DNA of 21,521 bases from DATJLQ01 sp035509415 (GTDB lineage Bacteria > Pseudomonadota > Alphaproteobacteria > JACZXZ01): positions 1 through 21,521 of the forward strand of contig DATJLQ010000125.1 of assembly GCA_035509415.1 (NCBI GenBank). The letters run 5' to 3'. Of this stretch, positions 1-7,200 are shown one piece after another; position 1 is the first letter of the stretch, and each line of letters opens with the position of its first letter. The translations under genes and the position numbers were made by a program. The notes beneath the pieces are model-generated. The model saw only the letters and a list, made by a program, of their open reading frames with translations. It was not told the origin of the DNA and made no database searches.

Positions 1-194
1 CCATCGCCCGAATCCTGGGCCGAGAGGTCGAGGCCGCAGACCGGGCAGCGCTCGGCGATCGTGAGAAAGCCCTTGAACAGCTTGCCCCGGCCGCAGGCGG
101 GGCAGCGGCAGGCGAGCCCGGCCTTGAGCGGCGCGACGGGCGGATAGGCGCGCGCGGCCGGAACGGCGGACGGCGCGCTCAGCTGCCGCCCCAC
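1..194 (-). CDS. DUF983 family protein, N-terminal part (cut by window edge)
   Basis: About 64 residues are visible. They carry two zinc-ribbon-like cysteine pairs, CRCPACGRGKLFKGF and then CPVCGLDL, which are the hallmark of DUF983 proteins; the membrane helices of the family would lie beyond the window. DUF983 genes usually follow ctaE in alphaproteobacterial oxidase operons, as here, so a role in oxidase assembly is inferred from context only. There is no ATG in frame. The likely start is GTG at 194-192, inside the end of ctaE (15-16 nt overlap). The alternative is CTG at 182-180, which overlaps the ctaE stop as CTGA. Either way translation is probably coupled to ctaE. Confidence 0.8.
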   Translation of the reverse strand, partial: MGRQLSAPSAVPAARAYPPVAPLKAGLACRCPACGRGKLFKGFLTIAERCPVCGLDLSAQDSGD

Positions 195-997
195 CAGTAG
201 ATGCAGGTGAAGAGGAACAGCCACACCACGTCGACGAAGTGCCAGTACCAGGCCGCCGCCTCGAAGCCCACATGGTGCTCGGGCGAGAAATGGCCCTTGC
301 GCGCGCGGAAGAAGCACACGGTCAGGAACGACGTGCCGATGATGACGTGGAAGCCGTGGAACCCGGTCGCCATGAAGAAGGTCGAGGGGAAGATGCCGCC
401 GCTGAAGGCGAACGGCGCGTGGGAATATTCGTAGGCCTGGATGCAGGTGAAGGAGACGCCGAGCGCGATGGTGAGGGCCAAGCCGCGCAAGAGGTCGCGC
501 CGGTTGTTCTCGCGCAAGGCATGGTGCGCCCAGGTCACCGTGACGCCCGAAGTGAGCAGGATCAGCGTGTTGAGGAACGGCAGGTCGAACGCGTCGAACG
601 GCTTCACGCCCTTGGGCGGCCACACGTGTCCGATCGCCGCGGTCGGGAACAGGCTCGCGTTGAAGAAGGCCCAGAAGAAGGCGACGAAAAACATCACCTC
701 CGACGCGATGAAGAGCGCCATGCCGTAGCGGTGATGGAGCGCCACCACGGGCGTGTGGAAGCCCTTGAACTCGGCCTCGCGGATCACGTCGCGCCACCAG
801 AGGAACATGGTCGAGAGGATCAGCACCACGCCGAGGATCATGATGTAGGTGCCGCCCTCGATCTTGTGCATGAACATGACGGCGCCGCCGAACGCGAAGA
901 ACGCGGCGATGGCGCCCATGATCGGCCATGGGCTCGGGTCGACGAGATGATAGGGATGCTTGGCGACGTGGTGGCCGGCGCCGTGGCTCTCGCTCAT
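179..997 (-). CDS. ctaE: Cytochrome c oxidase subunit III (aa3 type)
   Basis: This is a 272-residue integral membrane subunit of the terminal oxidase, with about seven hydrophobic helices, the usual length and layout for bacterial subunit III. It begins with the characteristic HPYHLVDPSPWP segment. Other family hallmarks are RDVIREAEFKGFHT, ASEVMFFVAFFWAFF, and a C-terminal HFVDVVWLFLF helix. Subunit III binds lipid and stabilises the catalytic core rather than carrying metal centres. It is the last oxidase subunit gene of the operon, 47 bp after ctaG and overlapping the DUF983 gene. The start ATG at 997 is preceded by a purine-rich GAGAGG. A nearer upstream ATG (frame ATGACATGA) runs straight into a stop and is not used. 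Confidence 0.97.
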   Translation of the reverse strand: MSESHGAGHHVAKHPYHLVDPSPWPIMGAIAAFFAFGGAVMFMHKIEGGTYIMILGVVLILSTMFLWWRDVIREAEFKGFHTPVVALHHRYGMALFIASEVMFFVAFFWAFFNASLFPTAAIGHVWPPKGVKPFDAFDLPFLNTLILLTSGVTVTWAHHALRENNRRDLLRGLALTIALGVSFTCIQAYEYSHAPFAFSGGIFPSTFFMATGFHGFHVIIGTSFLTVCFFRARKGHFSPEHHVGFEAAAWYWHFVDVVWLFLFTCIYWWGGS

Positions 998-1044
998 GTC
1001 ATGCCTCTCGGGTCTGGCTCGGTTCTTGTCTCATGGGGGCGCGC

Positions 1045-1647
1045 TCAATCCGCGCTGCGCGCGAGCCTTGCGGCTTGCGGCGGCGACGCTTGGCCGAGCC
1101 GCGCGGCATCGCGCGCCTCGGCGTCCTTGTTGCGGTAGAAGGTGTAGGAGAGCGTCACGGTGCGCACGTCGTCCTGCTCGCGGTCCTTGACGATGCTCGG
1201 GTCGACGAAGAAGGTCACCGGCATGTCCTGGACCTGGCCCGGCTCGAGGCGCTGCTCGGTGAAGCAGAAGCACTGGACCTTGTCGAAATAGGCGCCCGAC
1301 TTGAGCGGGGTCACGTTGTAGACCGCCGAGCCGACGATCGGCCGGTCGCTCAGGTTCTGGGCGCGGAAATAGGCGGTCGCCTGCTCGCCCACGCGCACCG
1401 AGATCGCGGTCTGCTCGGGCTCGAAGCGCCAGGGGAGGCTCGGATCGACGTCGGCGTTGAAGCGCACCGTGACGATGCGCGACCCTTCGGCGCCCGGGGC
1501 CGCGGCGGCGCGCTGGGTCGTGCCCTCGAAGCCGGTCGCCTGGCAGAAGAGGCGATAAAGCGGCACCGCCGCGAAGGACAGGCCGACCATGCCGGCGACG
1601 AGGCCGGCGAGAAGCGACGCGGTCAGCCGCTCGCGCTTGCCGCTCAT
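1045..1647 (-). CDS. ctaG: Cytochrome c oxidase assembly protein CtaG (Cox11)
   Basis: This 200-residue protein is the copper chaperone that delivers copper to the CuB site of subunit I. It has a short cytoplasmic start, one membrane anchor at about residues 9-30, then a periplasmic immunoglobulin-like domain. The expected copper ligands are present: C35 in YRLFCQATG just after the membrane helix, and the CFCF motif at 126-129 (C126 and C128). The domain ends with the family-typical VTLSYTFYRN. The length matches Cox11 proteins. The start ATG at 1647 forms ATGA with the stop of a 17-codon micro-ORF produced by tandem repeats upstream. Confidence 0.96.
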   Translation of the reverse strand: MSGKRERLTASLLAGLVAGMVGLSFAAVPLYRLFCQATGFEGTTQRAAAAPGAEGSRIVTVRFNADVDPSLPWRFEPEQTAISVRVGEQATAYFRAQNLSDRPIVGSAVYNVTPLKSGAYFDKVQCFCFTEQRLEPGQVQDMPVTFFVDPSIVKDREQDDVRTVTLSYTFYRNKDAEARDAARLGQASPPQAARLARSAD

Positions 1648-1697
1648 GGCTTTGCTCCGCTCATGGCTTCGCTCCGCTCTGGCTTCGCTCCGCTCAT
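1644..1697 (-). other. Micro-ORF of 17 codons linking the coxF-like gene and ctaG
   Basis: On the minus strand an ATG at 1697 overlaps the stop of the 46-residue gene (CCATGA). It opens a frame reading MSGAKPERSEAMSGAKP that ends in a TGA overlapping the ctaG start (ATGA). The whole reading frame lies in a tandem duplication of the gene junction. Ribosomes finishing the upstream gene could pass through it to ctaG by two ATGA couplings. Whether the peptide is made or matters is unknown; it may simply be a by-product of the duplication. Confidence 0.4.
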
Positions 1698-1702
1698 GGC
1701 TT
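1645..1702 (-). repeat. Tandem repeat of 16-17 bp at the coxF-like/ctaG junction
   Basis: Reading the minus strand from 1697 there are three consecutive copies, ATGAGCGGAGCGAAGCC, AGAGCGGAGCGAAGCC and ATGAGCGGAGCAAAGCC, followed by the true ctaG start ATGAGCGG. Each full unit carries an end-of-gene AAGCCATGA and a start-like ATGAGCGG, so the unit is a copy of the gene junction itself. Confidence 0.85.
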
Positions 1703-1834
1703 GGCCCCGCCCATGCGCACGATGGTCATGACGTAGAAGAGCGCCACGATGGCCGCGAGCACGACGAAGATCGCCCAATTGCGCCGGCGCGCCGCGCGGC
1801 TGATCAGGTCCGGCTTCGGAACGCGCTCAGACAT
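1694..1834 (-). CDS. Small CoxF-like membrane protein of the oxidase operon
   Basis: This is a 46-residue protein: a basic N-terminal segment (SRAARRRNW), then one hydrophobic helix (AIFVVLAAIVALFYVMTIV, about residues 21-39), ending MGGAKP. It lies between ctaB and ctaG, exactly where alphaproteobacterial oxidase operons carry a very short single-helix gene often annotated CoxF or 'cytochrome c oxidase assembly/small subunit'. The ATG at 1834 overlaps the ctaB stop by 8 nt (ATGTCTGA), so translation is probably coupled. Position, size and topology support the call; the sequence is too short for firm family assignment, and its exact role (oxidase subunit or assembly helper) is inference. Confidence 0.8.
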   Translation of the reverse strand: MSERVPKPDLISRAARRRNWAIFVVLAAIVALFYVMTIVRMGGAKP

Positions 1835-2828
1835 GGAAGAACGCCGCCGATCCCGCGCGGTCGACGATCATGAGCGCGAACAAAAGGAAAAGATAAAGAA
1901 TCGAGAAGCCGAACATCTGGCGCGCGGCCTTGTCGCGGTTGCGGCTGTCGGGGAGTTCGTCGGGCTCGCGCCAAACGCGCACGGCGCAGCCGATGAAAAG
2001 CAGCCCGAGGGCCGCGGCCGCAAAGCCGTAGACGGCACCCACCGCCCCCATCGCCCAGGGGATCAGCGTCACCGGCACGAGCAGGAGCGCATAGAGCAGG
2101 ATCTGGCGCTTGGTCTCCTTGCGGCCCGCGACCACGGGCAGCATGGGAACGCCCGCGCGCGCGTAATCGTCCGAGCGGTAGAGCGCGAGCGACCAGAAAT
2201 GGGGCGGGGTCCACATGAAGATCATGGCGAAGAGGGCGAGCGACACCAGGCTCACCTCGCCGGTGACCGCGGCCCAGCCGATCATGGGCGGGAACGCGCC
2301 GGCCGCACCCCCGATCACGATGTTCTGCGGCGTGCGCCGCTTGAGCCAGGCCGTGTAGACGAAAACGTAGAAGGCGATGGTGAGGGCGAGCAACGCCGCC
2401 GCCTGCCAATTGACGCCGAGCGCCATGACCGTGACCGATCCGGCCGCGAGCATGACGCCGAGCGCCAAGGCCGCCTCGGGCGAGACGCGCCCGTCCGGAA
2501 TCGGCCGCTTCATCGTGCGCCGCATGAGCGCGTCGATGTCGCGGTCGTACCACATGTTGATGGCGCCCGAAGCGCCCGCGCCGACCGCGATGCACAGGAT
2601 CGCGATCGCCGCGAGCACCGGGTTGATGCGGCCGGGGGCGAGATAGAGCCCGACGAAGCCGGTGAACACCACGAGCGACATGACGCGCGGCTTGAGCAGC
2701 GCCGCGTAATCGGCGAGGCGCGCATGCTCGCCGAGGCCGGCGCCGGCGAGGCCGGAGCCCGCAAGGCCGGAGCCCGCAAGCAAGGACTCCGCCTCGTCCC
2801 GGTTGAGCTCGAACTGGGTCTCGGACAC
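1827..2828 (-). CDS. ctaB: Protoheme IX farnesyltransferase (heme O synthase)
   Basis: This 333-residue polytopic membrane protein transfers a farnesyl group to heme b to give heme O, the precursor of heme a for the oxidase encoded alongside. The UbiA-superfamily prenyl-diphosphate site is clear: N91-MWY-D95-RDI-D99, followed by RRTMKRPIPDG. The second conserved region contains WLKRRTPQNIVIGG. The start is GTG at 2828, preceded by GGAG eight bases upstream; the same frame stays open further upstream, over ctaD, by chance. The N-terminus (residues 17-33) contains three LAG(S/A)G units from 15-bp tandem repeats ahead of the conserved KPRVMSLVVFTG, so this tail is probably dispensable. The gene starts 44 bp after ctaD. 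Confidence 0.95.
   Translation of the reverse strand: MSETQFELNRDEAESLLAGSGLAGSGLAGAGLGEHARLADYAALLKPRVMSLVVFTGFVGLYLAPGRINPVLAAIAILCIAVGAGASGAINMWYDRDIDALMRRTMKRPIPDGRVSPEAALALGVMLAAGSVTVMALGVNWQAAALLALTIAFYVFVYTAWLKRRTPQNIVIGGAAGAFPPMIGWAAVTGEVSLVSLALFAMIFMWTPPHFWSLALYRSDDYARAGVPMLPVVAGRKETKRQILLYALLLVPVTLIPWAMGAVGAVYGFAAAALGLLFIGCAVRVWREPDELPDSRNRDKAARQMFGFSILYLFLLFALMIVDRAGSAAFFHV
2736..2780 (-). repeat. 15-bp tandem repeat in the ctaB N-terminus (3 units)
   Basis: Minus-strand units CTTGCGGGCTCCGGC, CTTGCGGGCTCCGGC (identical) and CTCGCCGGCGCCGGC (diverged) encode LAGSG, LAGSG and LAGAG. They lie before the first conserved helix of CtaB, so copy-number change would keep the frame. Confidence 0.85.
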
Positions 2829-2872
2829 TGAAACCGCTCCTCTGGCGCCTCGAGCGGCGCGGCCCGCACGCG

Positions 2873-4477
2873 TCAGTGCGCCGTCTCGCCGATCTTGGGC
2901 AGCTCCTCGAAGGTGTGGAACGGCGGCGGCGACGAGACCGTCCATTCGAGCGTGGTCGCCCCTTCGCCCCAGGGATTGGCGCCGATCCGCTTCCCGGCGA
3001 GGAGTGTGGAGACCACGAGATAGACGAACACCAGCGTCGCCAGGCCCGAGATCCACGCCCCCACGCTCGCGACCTCGTTCCAGCCCTGGAACGCCGCCGG
3101 ATAGTCCGGCACGCGCCGCGGCATGCCCGCAAGGCCGAGGAAGTGCATCGGGAAGAAGGTGACGTTGACGCCGATGAAGGTGAGCCAGAAATGGATCTTG
3201 CCCAAGGTCTCGTTGTACATGCGCCCGCACATCTTCGGGAACCAGTAGTAGAAGCCCGCGAAGATCGAGAACACGGCGCCGAGCGAGAGCACGTAGTGGA
3301 AATGCGCCACCACGTAATAGCCGTCGTGAAGGGCGATATCCATGCCCGCATTCGCCAGCACCACGCCGGTGACGCCGCCCACCGTGAACAGGAAGATGAA
3401 CCCGATCGCCCACAGCATCGGCACGCGGAACTGGATGGACCCGCCCCACATGGTCGCGATCCAGCTGAAGATCTTGATGCCGGTCGGCACCGCGATGACC
3501 ATGGTCGCGGCCGTGAAGTAGGCGCGCGTGTTGACCGAGAGGCCGGTCGTGTACATGTGGTGCGCCCACACGACGAAGCCGATGAAGCCGATCGCGACCA
3601 TGGCGTAGGCCATGCCGAGATAGCCGAACACGGGCTTCTTCGAGAAGGTCGAGACGATCTGGCTCACCATGCCGAAGCCGGGGAGGATGAGGATGTAGAC
3701 CTCCGGATGGCCGAAGAACCAGAACAGGTGCGCGAACAGCAGCGGATCGCCGCCGCGCGAGGGATCGAAGAAGGCGGTGCCGAAATTGCGGTCGGTGAGC
3801 AGCATGGTGATGCCGCCCGCGAGCACCGGCAGCGACAAGAGCAGCAGGAACGCGGTCACCAGGATCGCCCATACGAAGAGCGGCATCTTGTGGAGCGTCA
3901 TGCCCGGCGCGCGCATGTTGAAGATCGTGGTGATGAAGTTGATGGCGCTCAGGATCGATGAGGCGCCCGCGAGATGGAGCGCGAAGATCACCATGTCGAC
4001 CGCCGGTCCGGGCTGGCCGAGCGTGGACGAGAGCGGCGGATAGAGCGTCCAGCCGGTGCCCGCCCCGCCCTCGACGAAGGCCGAGCCCAGGAGCAGCGAG
4101 AAGGACGGGATCAGGAGCCAGAAGCTGACGTTGTTGAGGCGCGGGAACGCCATGTCGGGCGAGCCGATCATGATCGGCACGATCCAGTTGCCGAAGCCGC
4201 CGATCATCGCCGGCATGATCATGAAGAAGATCATGATCAGGCCGTGGGCCGTGATCACCACGTTGTAGAACTGGCGCCCGTCGGGCCCGGGATAGAGATG
4301 CTGGCCCGGCTCGAACAGCTCGGTGCGGATGTAGAGCGACATCGCGAGCCCGATGAGCCCCGCCACGATGGCGAAGATCAGGTACATCGTGCCGATGTCC
4401 TTGTGGTTGGTCGAGTAGACGTAGCGCCGCCACCCGGTCGGATGATCCGCGTGTTGAGCGTGAGCCGTGTCAGCCAT
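2873..4477 (-). CDS. ctaD: Cytochrome c oxidase subunit I (aa3 type)
   Basis: This 534-residue, twelve-helix subunit is the catalytic core that reduces oxygen to water and pumps protons. The metal ligands are all visible: H78 and H394 for heme a, H392 for heme a3, and H257, H306 and H307 for CuB. Y261 in GHPEVY is placed for the His-Tyr crosslink. E259 (GHPEV) and D108 (SPDMAFPRLNN) are D-channel residues and K335 is the K-channel lysine, so this is an A1-type oxidase. The start ATG at 4477 follows GAGAGGG. It lies 45 bp after ctaC. Confidence 0.98.
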   Translation of the reverse strand: MADTAHAQHADHPTGWRRYVYSTNHKDIGTMYLIFAIVAGLIGLAMSLYIRTELFEPGQHLYPGPDGRQFYNVVITAHGLIMIFFMIMPAMIGGFGNWIVPIMIGSPDMAFPRLNNVSFWLLIPSFSLLLGSAFVEGGAGTGWTLYPPLSSTLGQPGPAVDMVIFALHLAGASSILSAINFITTIFNMRAPGMTLHKMPLFVWAILVTAFLLLLSLPVLAGGITMLLTDRNFGTAFFDPSRGGDPLLFAHLFWFFGHPEVYILILPGFGMVSQIVSTFSKKPVFGYLGMAYAMVAIGFIGFVVWAHHMYTTGLSVNTRAYFTAATMVIAVPTGIKIFSWIATMWGGSIQFRVPMLWAIGFIFLFTVGGVTGVVLANAGMDIALHDGYYVVAHFHYVLSLGAVFSIFAGFYYWFPKMCGRMYNETLGKIHFWLTFIGVNVTFFPMHFLGLAGMPRRVPDYPAAFQGWNEVASVGAWISGLATLVFVYLVVSTLLAGKRIGANPWGEGATTLEWTVSSPPPFHTFEELPKIGETAH

Positions 4478-4522
4478 GAATTCCCTCTCTCGATCCCGTC
4501 GATCGGCGCGCGGCGCCGGCGC

Positions 4523-5374
4523 TCAGTGCTGGGCGGCGGCCTGGGCGAGCTCTGTCCCGGCCGTGCCCGAATGGTTGCGCTGGTTGCTCGCGGCCTTCTT
4601 CTGGTCCGCGAGCCACTTGGCGAACGCTTCCTTCGAGACCGCGTGGATCTCGATCGGCATGAAGCCGTGGTTGACGCCGCACAGCTGGAAGCATTGGCCG
4701 TAATAGGTGCCCTCGCGCACGATGTTCATCCAGGTCTCGTTGAGGCGGCCCGGTACGGCGTTGATGTTGACGCCGAGGGACGGCAGCGTCCAGGCATGCA
4801 TCACGTCGTCGGACGCGACCAGGATGCGCACGTTGGTGTTGATCGGCAGCACCACCGGATGGTCGACCGTGAGCAAGCGCGGCTGGCCCGGCTTCAGGTC
4901 GGCGTCGTCGACGATCATGCTGTCGAAGCTCACCTTGCTGTCGGGATAATCGTAGGACCAGTACCATTGGTGCCCGGTCGCCTTGAGGGTGAGCTGCGCG
5001 TCGTGCGTCTTGTCGGCGTAGTAGAGGAGCTTGAAGGACGGGATCGCGATCACGACCAGGATCATGATCGGGATCACGGTCCACAGCACCTCGATGACGG
5101 TGTTGTGCGAGGTCCGGCTCGGGACCGGGTTGCGGCTCGCGCGGAAGCGCCACATCACGTAGATCAGGAGCACGAGCACGAAGAGCGCCACGACCGTGAT
5201 GATCCAGAGCACGAATTGGTGGAAGCTGTAGATGCGCTCGGCGGTGAGCGAGGCGGGAGGCATGAGCCCGAGCTGCCACGGGTGCGGCAGCTCGGCCCGC
5301 GCGGCGTGCGCGCCGAACCCGATCAGCCCGAGCGCAAGCGCCGCCATGGCGGCCAGCGATTTCCTTTGAAGCAT
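4523..5374 (-). CDS. ctaC: Cytochrome c oxidase subunit II (CuA subunit)
   Basis: This 283-residue subunit accepts electrons from cytochrome c at its periplasmic CuA centre. It has a signal peptide (residues 1 to about 27, ending AHAARA), two membrane helices (about 54-76 and 95-117), the aromatic QWYWSYDYPD stretch that passes electrons to heme a, and a cupredoxin domain. CuA ligands are H193, C228, C232, H236 and M239 in GQCFQLCGVNHGFMPI. Residue 230 is Gln, where most A-type enzymes have the Glu that contributes to the CuA and Mg sites. The ATG at 5374 follows GAGGAGAGAC, a good ribosome binding site. It is the first gene of the operon. Confidence 0.97.
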   Translation of the reverse strand: MLQRKSLAAMAALALGLIGFGAHAARAELPHPWQLGLMPPASLTAERIYSFHQFVLWIITVVALFVLVLLIYVMWRFRASRNPVPSRTSHNTVIEVLWTVIPIMILVVIAIPSFKLLYYADKTHDAQLTLKATGHQWYWSYDYPDSKVSFDSMIVDDADLKPGQPRLLTVDHPVVLPINTNVRILVASDDVMHAWTLPSLGVNINAVPGRLNETWMNIVREGTYYGQCFQLCGVNHGFMPIEIHAVSKEAFAKWLADQKKAASNQRNHSGTAGTELAQAAAQH

Positions 5375-5531
5375 GTCTCTCCTCGCCCCCTCGACACGGG
5401 ATGTCGACACCCGCGCGCAACGTCCCATCCTGGGGAATCGACGGCGGACCGTCCAGCGCGAATCGCCCGGCGGTCCTCGTCTTTCGGGATGCCGGATGCC
5501 GCCCCGAAACCCACTCGACCCGAGCGTGGCG

Positions 5532-5561
5532 ACAATACAATAGGCCGCGCAGGCCGAACAA
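5532..5561 (-). promoter_or_regulatory. Candidate promoter of the cta operon
   Basis: Minus strand: TTGTTC (5561-5556), an 18-bp spacer, then TATTGT (5537-5532), each matching four of six consensus bases. Transcription would start near 5525, leaving a leader of about 150 nt. This is by eye in GC-rich DNA, so it is tentative. Confidence 0.3.
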
Positions 5562-5651
5562 CCCGAGCCCTCGCGGCGCGCTTGCCCGCTGGATTCGGCG
5601 CGTGCCGGGGAATCCGCGATGAAGCGGAAAAACCTCAACATTTCCGCGCGG

Positions 5652-5680
5652 TTGCGCAATTTATGCGACGATATGTCGCA
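5652..5680. promoter_or_regulatory. Paired palindromes between DUF3422 and ctaC
   Basis: TTGCGCAA (5652-5659) is a perfect 8-bp palindrome. Four bases on, TGCGACGATATGTCGCA (5664-5680) has perfect 6-bp arms around a 5-bp centre. They lie 18-46 bp beyond the DUF3422 stop and upstream of the candidate cta promoter. No U-rich tail follows on either strand, so a protein-binding site is at least as likely as a terminator. I do not recognise the regulator. Confidence 0.4.
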
Positions 5681-5697
5681 CGAATCCGTGGCGCCGC

Positions 5698-7032
5698 TCA
5701 GCGTCCGGCGGCGTCCGCCTTCTCGATGGTCCGGCGCACCTGGCGCACGCCCAAGCCGACCAGCACCACGATCGGCACGATCGAGATGCCCTGCACGATG
5801 TCGGGATCGATCGGCACGCCCAGATGCTCGACCGCCTTCGCGACATAGCCCACGAGCCCCATGAGGTAGTAGCTGATGGCCGTGATCGAAAGCCCCTCGA
5901 CCGCCTGCTGGAGTCGGAGCTGGAGCCGCGCGCGCCGGTTCATCGACTGGAGGAGCTGCTGGTTCTGTCCCTCGAGCTCGAGATCGACGCGCGTGGTGAG
6001 GAGGCTCGCGGCGCGGCTCACGCGCTCGGCCGCCTTGTCGAGGCGCGCCGACGCCGACTCGCAGGTGCGCATCGCGGGGGCGAGGCGCCGATCCATGAAT
6101 TCCTCGAAGGTCTGGAGTCCCTCGATGCGGCTTTCGCGCAGCTCCTCGATACGCCGCACGACCAGCGCGTAATAGGCCCGCGCGGCGCCGAAGCGGTAGC
6201 TGGTCGAGGCCGAAATGCGCTCGACGCCGGTCGAGAGCTCGGTCAAGCGCGTGAGCAGCGACTTCTCGTCGTCGAAATTCTCGAGCCGGCCCATGGTCGT
6301 GGCGATCTCGGCGAGCGCCCGGTCGATCGCGGTCACCTGCGGGGCGACCTCGCGCGCGTGCGGCAACGCCAGAAGCGCCATCATGCGGTAGGTCTCGATC
6401 TCGAGGAGGCGTTGCACGAGACGCCCCGCCTGGAGCGGCCGCAAGGTCCGGTCGCGCACCAGGATGCGCCCGAACCCGTCCTCGCGCAGGTGGAAGTCGC
6501 TGAACGCCTCGGCGGCGTTCGCGAGCAAGAGACTCGCCGCGACATTGTCGGTGTCGAACAGGCGATAGAGCTCCTCGAGCGGGCGCGGCGGTGCGGTCGC
6601 GGGCTCGAGCGCCACATGCACCGCGACCAGCCGCTCGCCGCCGAGCTGGCCAAGCCAGTCCGCGGGCACGCGCCCGATGGGCGGGTCGGCGAAGGGATCG
6701 GCGAACGGGCCGGGCTCGAAAAACGTGTAGGTCGAGAATTCGGCGTGGCGCTCCCATTTCAGCCGGAACCGGCCGAGATCGACCGAGATGTGCCAGGCGT
6801 CGGCGCCGGGTGCGGCCGCCCCATAACGCTCGCACAGCGCCGCGACATGGGCGCGGTCGTGGGCCGCGGTCTCCTCGCCCGAGACCATCGCCAAATGGGA
6901 CGCACGCACGGGTGCGGTGAGCGCTCCATAGGGGCGCGCATGGAGCTCCTCGGTAAGCGCCCGGCGCCAGGGATGGTCCGCCATCCCCTTGCCGCCCGCG
7001 GATTCGCTCTTGCCGGCGTCGAACGCGGCCAT
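5698..7032 (-). CDS. DUF3422 family membrane protein
   Basis: This 444-residue protein opens its conserved part with HPWRRALTEELHARPY, the signature of DUF3422. The middle is largely helical with charged, coiled-coil-like stretches (about 300-370). The C-terminus has two hydrophobic helices (about 375-395 and 410-430) followed by a short basic tail, so a large cytoplasmic domain anchored at the C-terminus is likely. The biochemical function of the family is unknown to me. The ATG at 7032 is annotated, but the ATG at 6984 has a better ribosome binding site (AAGGGG directly upstream) and begins next to the conserved motif, so the first 16 residues may be untranslated. It is divergent from tldD. 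Confidence 0.85.
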   Translation of the reverse strand: MAAFDAGKSESAGGKGMADHPWRRALTEELHARPYGALTAPVRASHLAMVSGEETAAHDRAHVAALCERYGAAAPGADAWHISVDLGRFRLKWERHAEFSTYTFFEPGPFADPFADPPIGRVPADWLGQLGGERLVAVHVALEPATAPPRPLEELYRLFDTDNVAASLLLANAAEAFSDFHLREDGFGRILVRDRTLRPLQAGRLVQRLLEIETYRMMALLALPHAREVAPQVTAIDRALAEIATTMGRLENFDDEKSLLTRLTELSTGVERISASTSYRFGAARAYYALVVRRIEELRESRIEGLQTFEEFMDRRLAPAMRTCESASARLDKAAERVSRAASLLTTRVDLELEGQNQQLLQSMNRRARLQLRLQQAVEGLSITAISYYLMGLVGYVAKAVEHLGVPIDPDIVQGISIVPIVVLVGLGVRQVRRTIEKADAAGR

Positions 7033-7060
7033 TCACATCTGCCCTGCGCGGCCCTATATG
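7032..7060 (+). promoter_or_regulatory. Candidate sigma-70-type promoter of tldD
   Basis: TTCACA (7032-7037), a 17-bp spacer and TATATG (7055-7060) match the consensus at five and four of six positions. Transcription would start near 7067, giving a leader of about 134 nt before the tldD ATG. The -35 box overlaps the upstream DUF3422 start codon region on the other strand. Confidence 0.45.
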
Positions 7061-7200
7061 CTCTTAAGTCGGCGTGAGCGCCGGCCCGGGATGGGCGCTC
7101 GGCTTCGCCCCGGCCGCGCGAGCGATGATGATGGAGCATCCCGGGCGCGCTGCCAATGCGCTTCCCGGCACCCGTTTCCGATCCTCGAGGTTTGCCCGCC

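Larger units (their letters stand above)
5375..5697. other. Gene-poor region upstream of the cta operon
   Basis: These 323 bp separate the DUF3422 gene from ctaC, both on the minus strand. I see no convincing gene; the open frames here are extensions of frames from neighbouring genes. It holds a candidate promoter about 150 nt before ctaC, and near the DUF3422 end an AT-richer stretch with two palindromes. A long leader before ctaC is implied if that promoter is real. Confidence 0.6.

Noticed and set aside
239..1138. 299-residue plus-strand open frame opposite ctaE
   Set aside because: It is antisense to a certain oxidase subunit gene and its product is a low-complexity Arg/Glu/His-rich string, the usual shadow in GC-rich DNA.
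1827..4433. Open frame of 868 codons that could suggest a fusion ending in CtaB
   Set aside because: The first 530 codons are ctaD read in the wrong frame. CtaB begins at the GTG at 2828 with its own ribosome binding site.
4523..7036. Open frame of 837 codons ending in CtaC
   Set aside because: It runs through DUF3422 in another frame and the intergenic region. CtaC starts at 5374 with a signal peptide and a strong ribosome binding site.
7156..7200. Upstream ATG start for tldD
   Set aside because: It would add 15 residues that precede the usual TldD start; the ATG at 7201 gives the family length.
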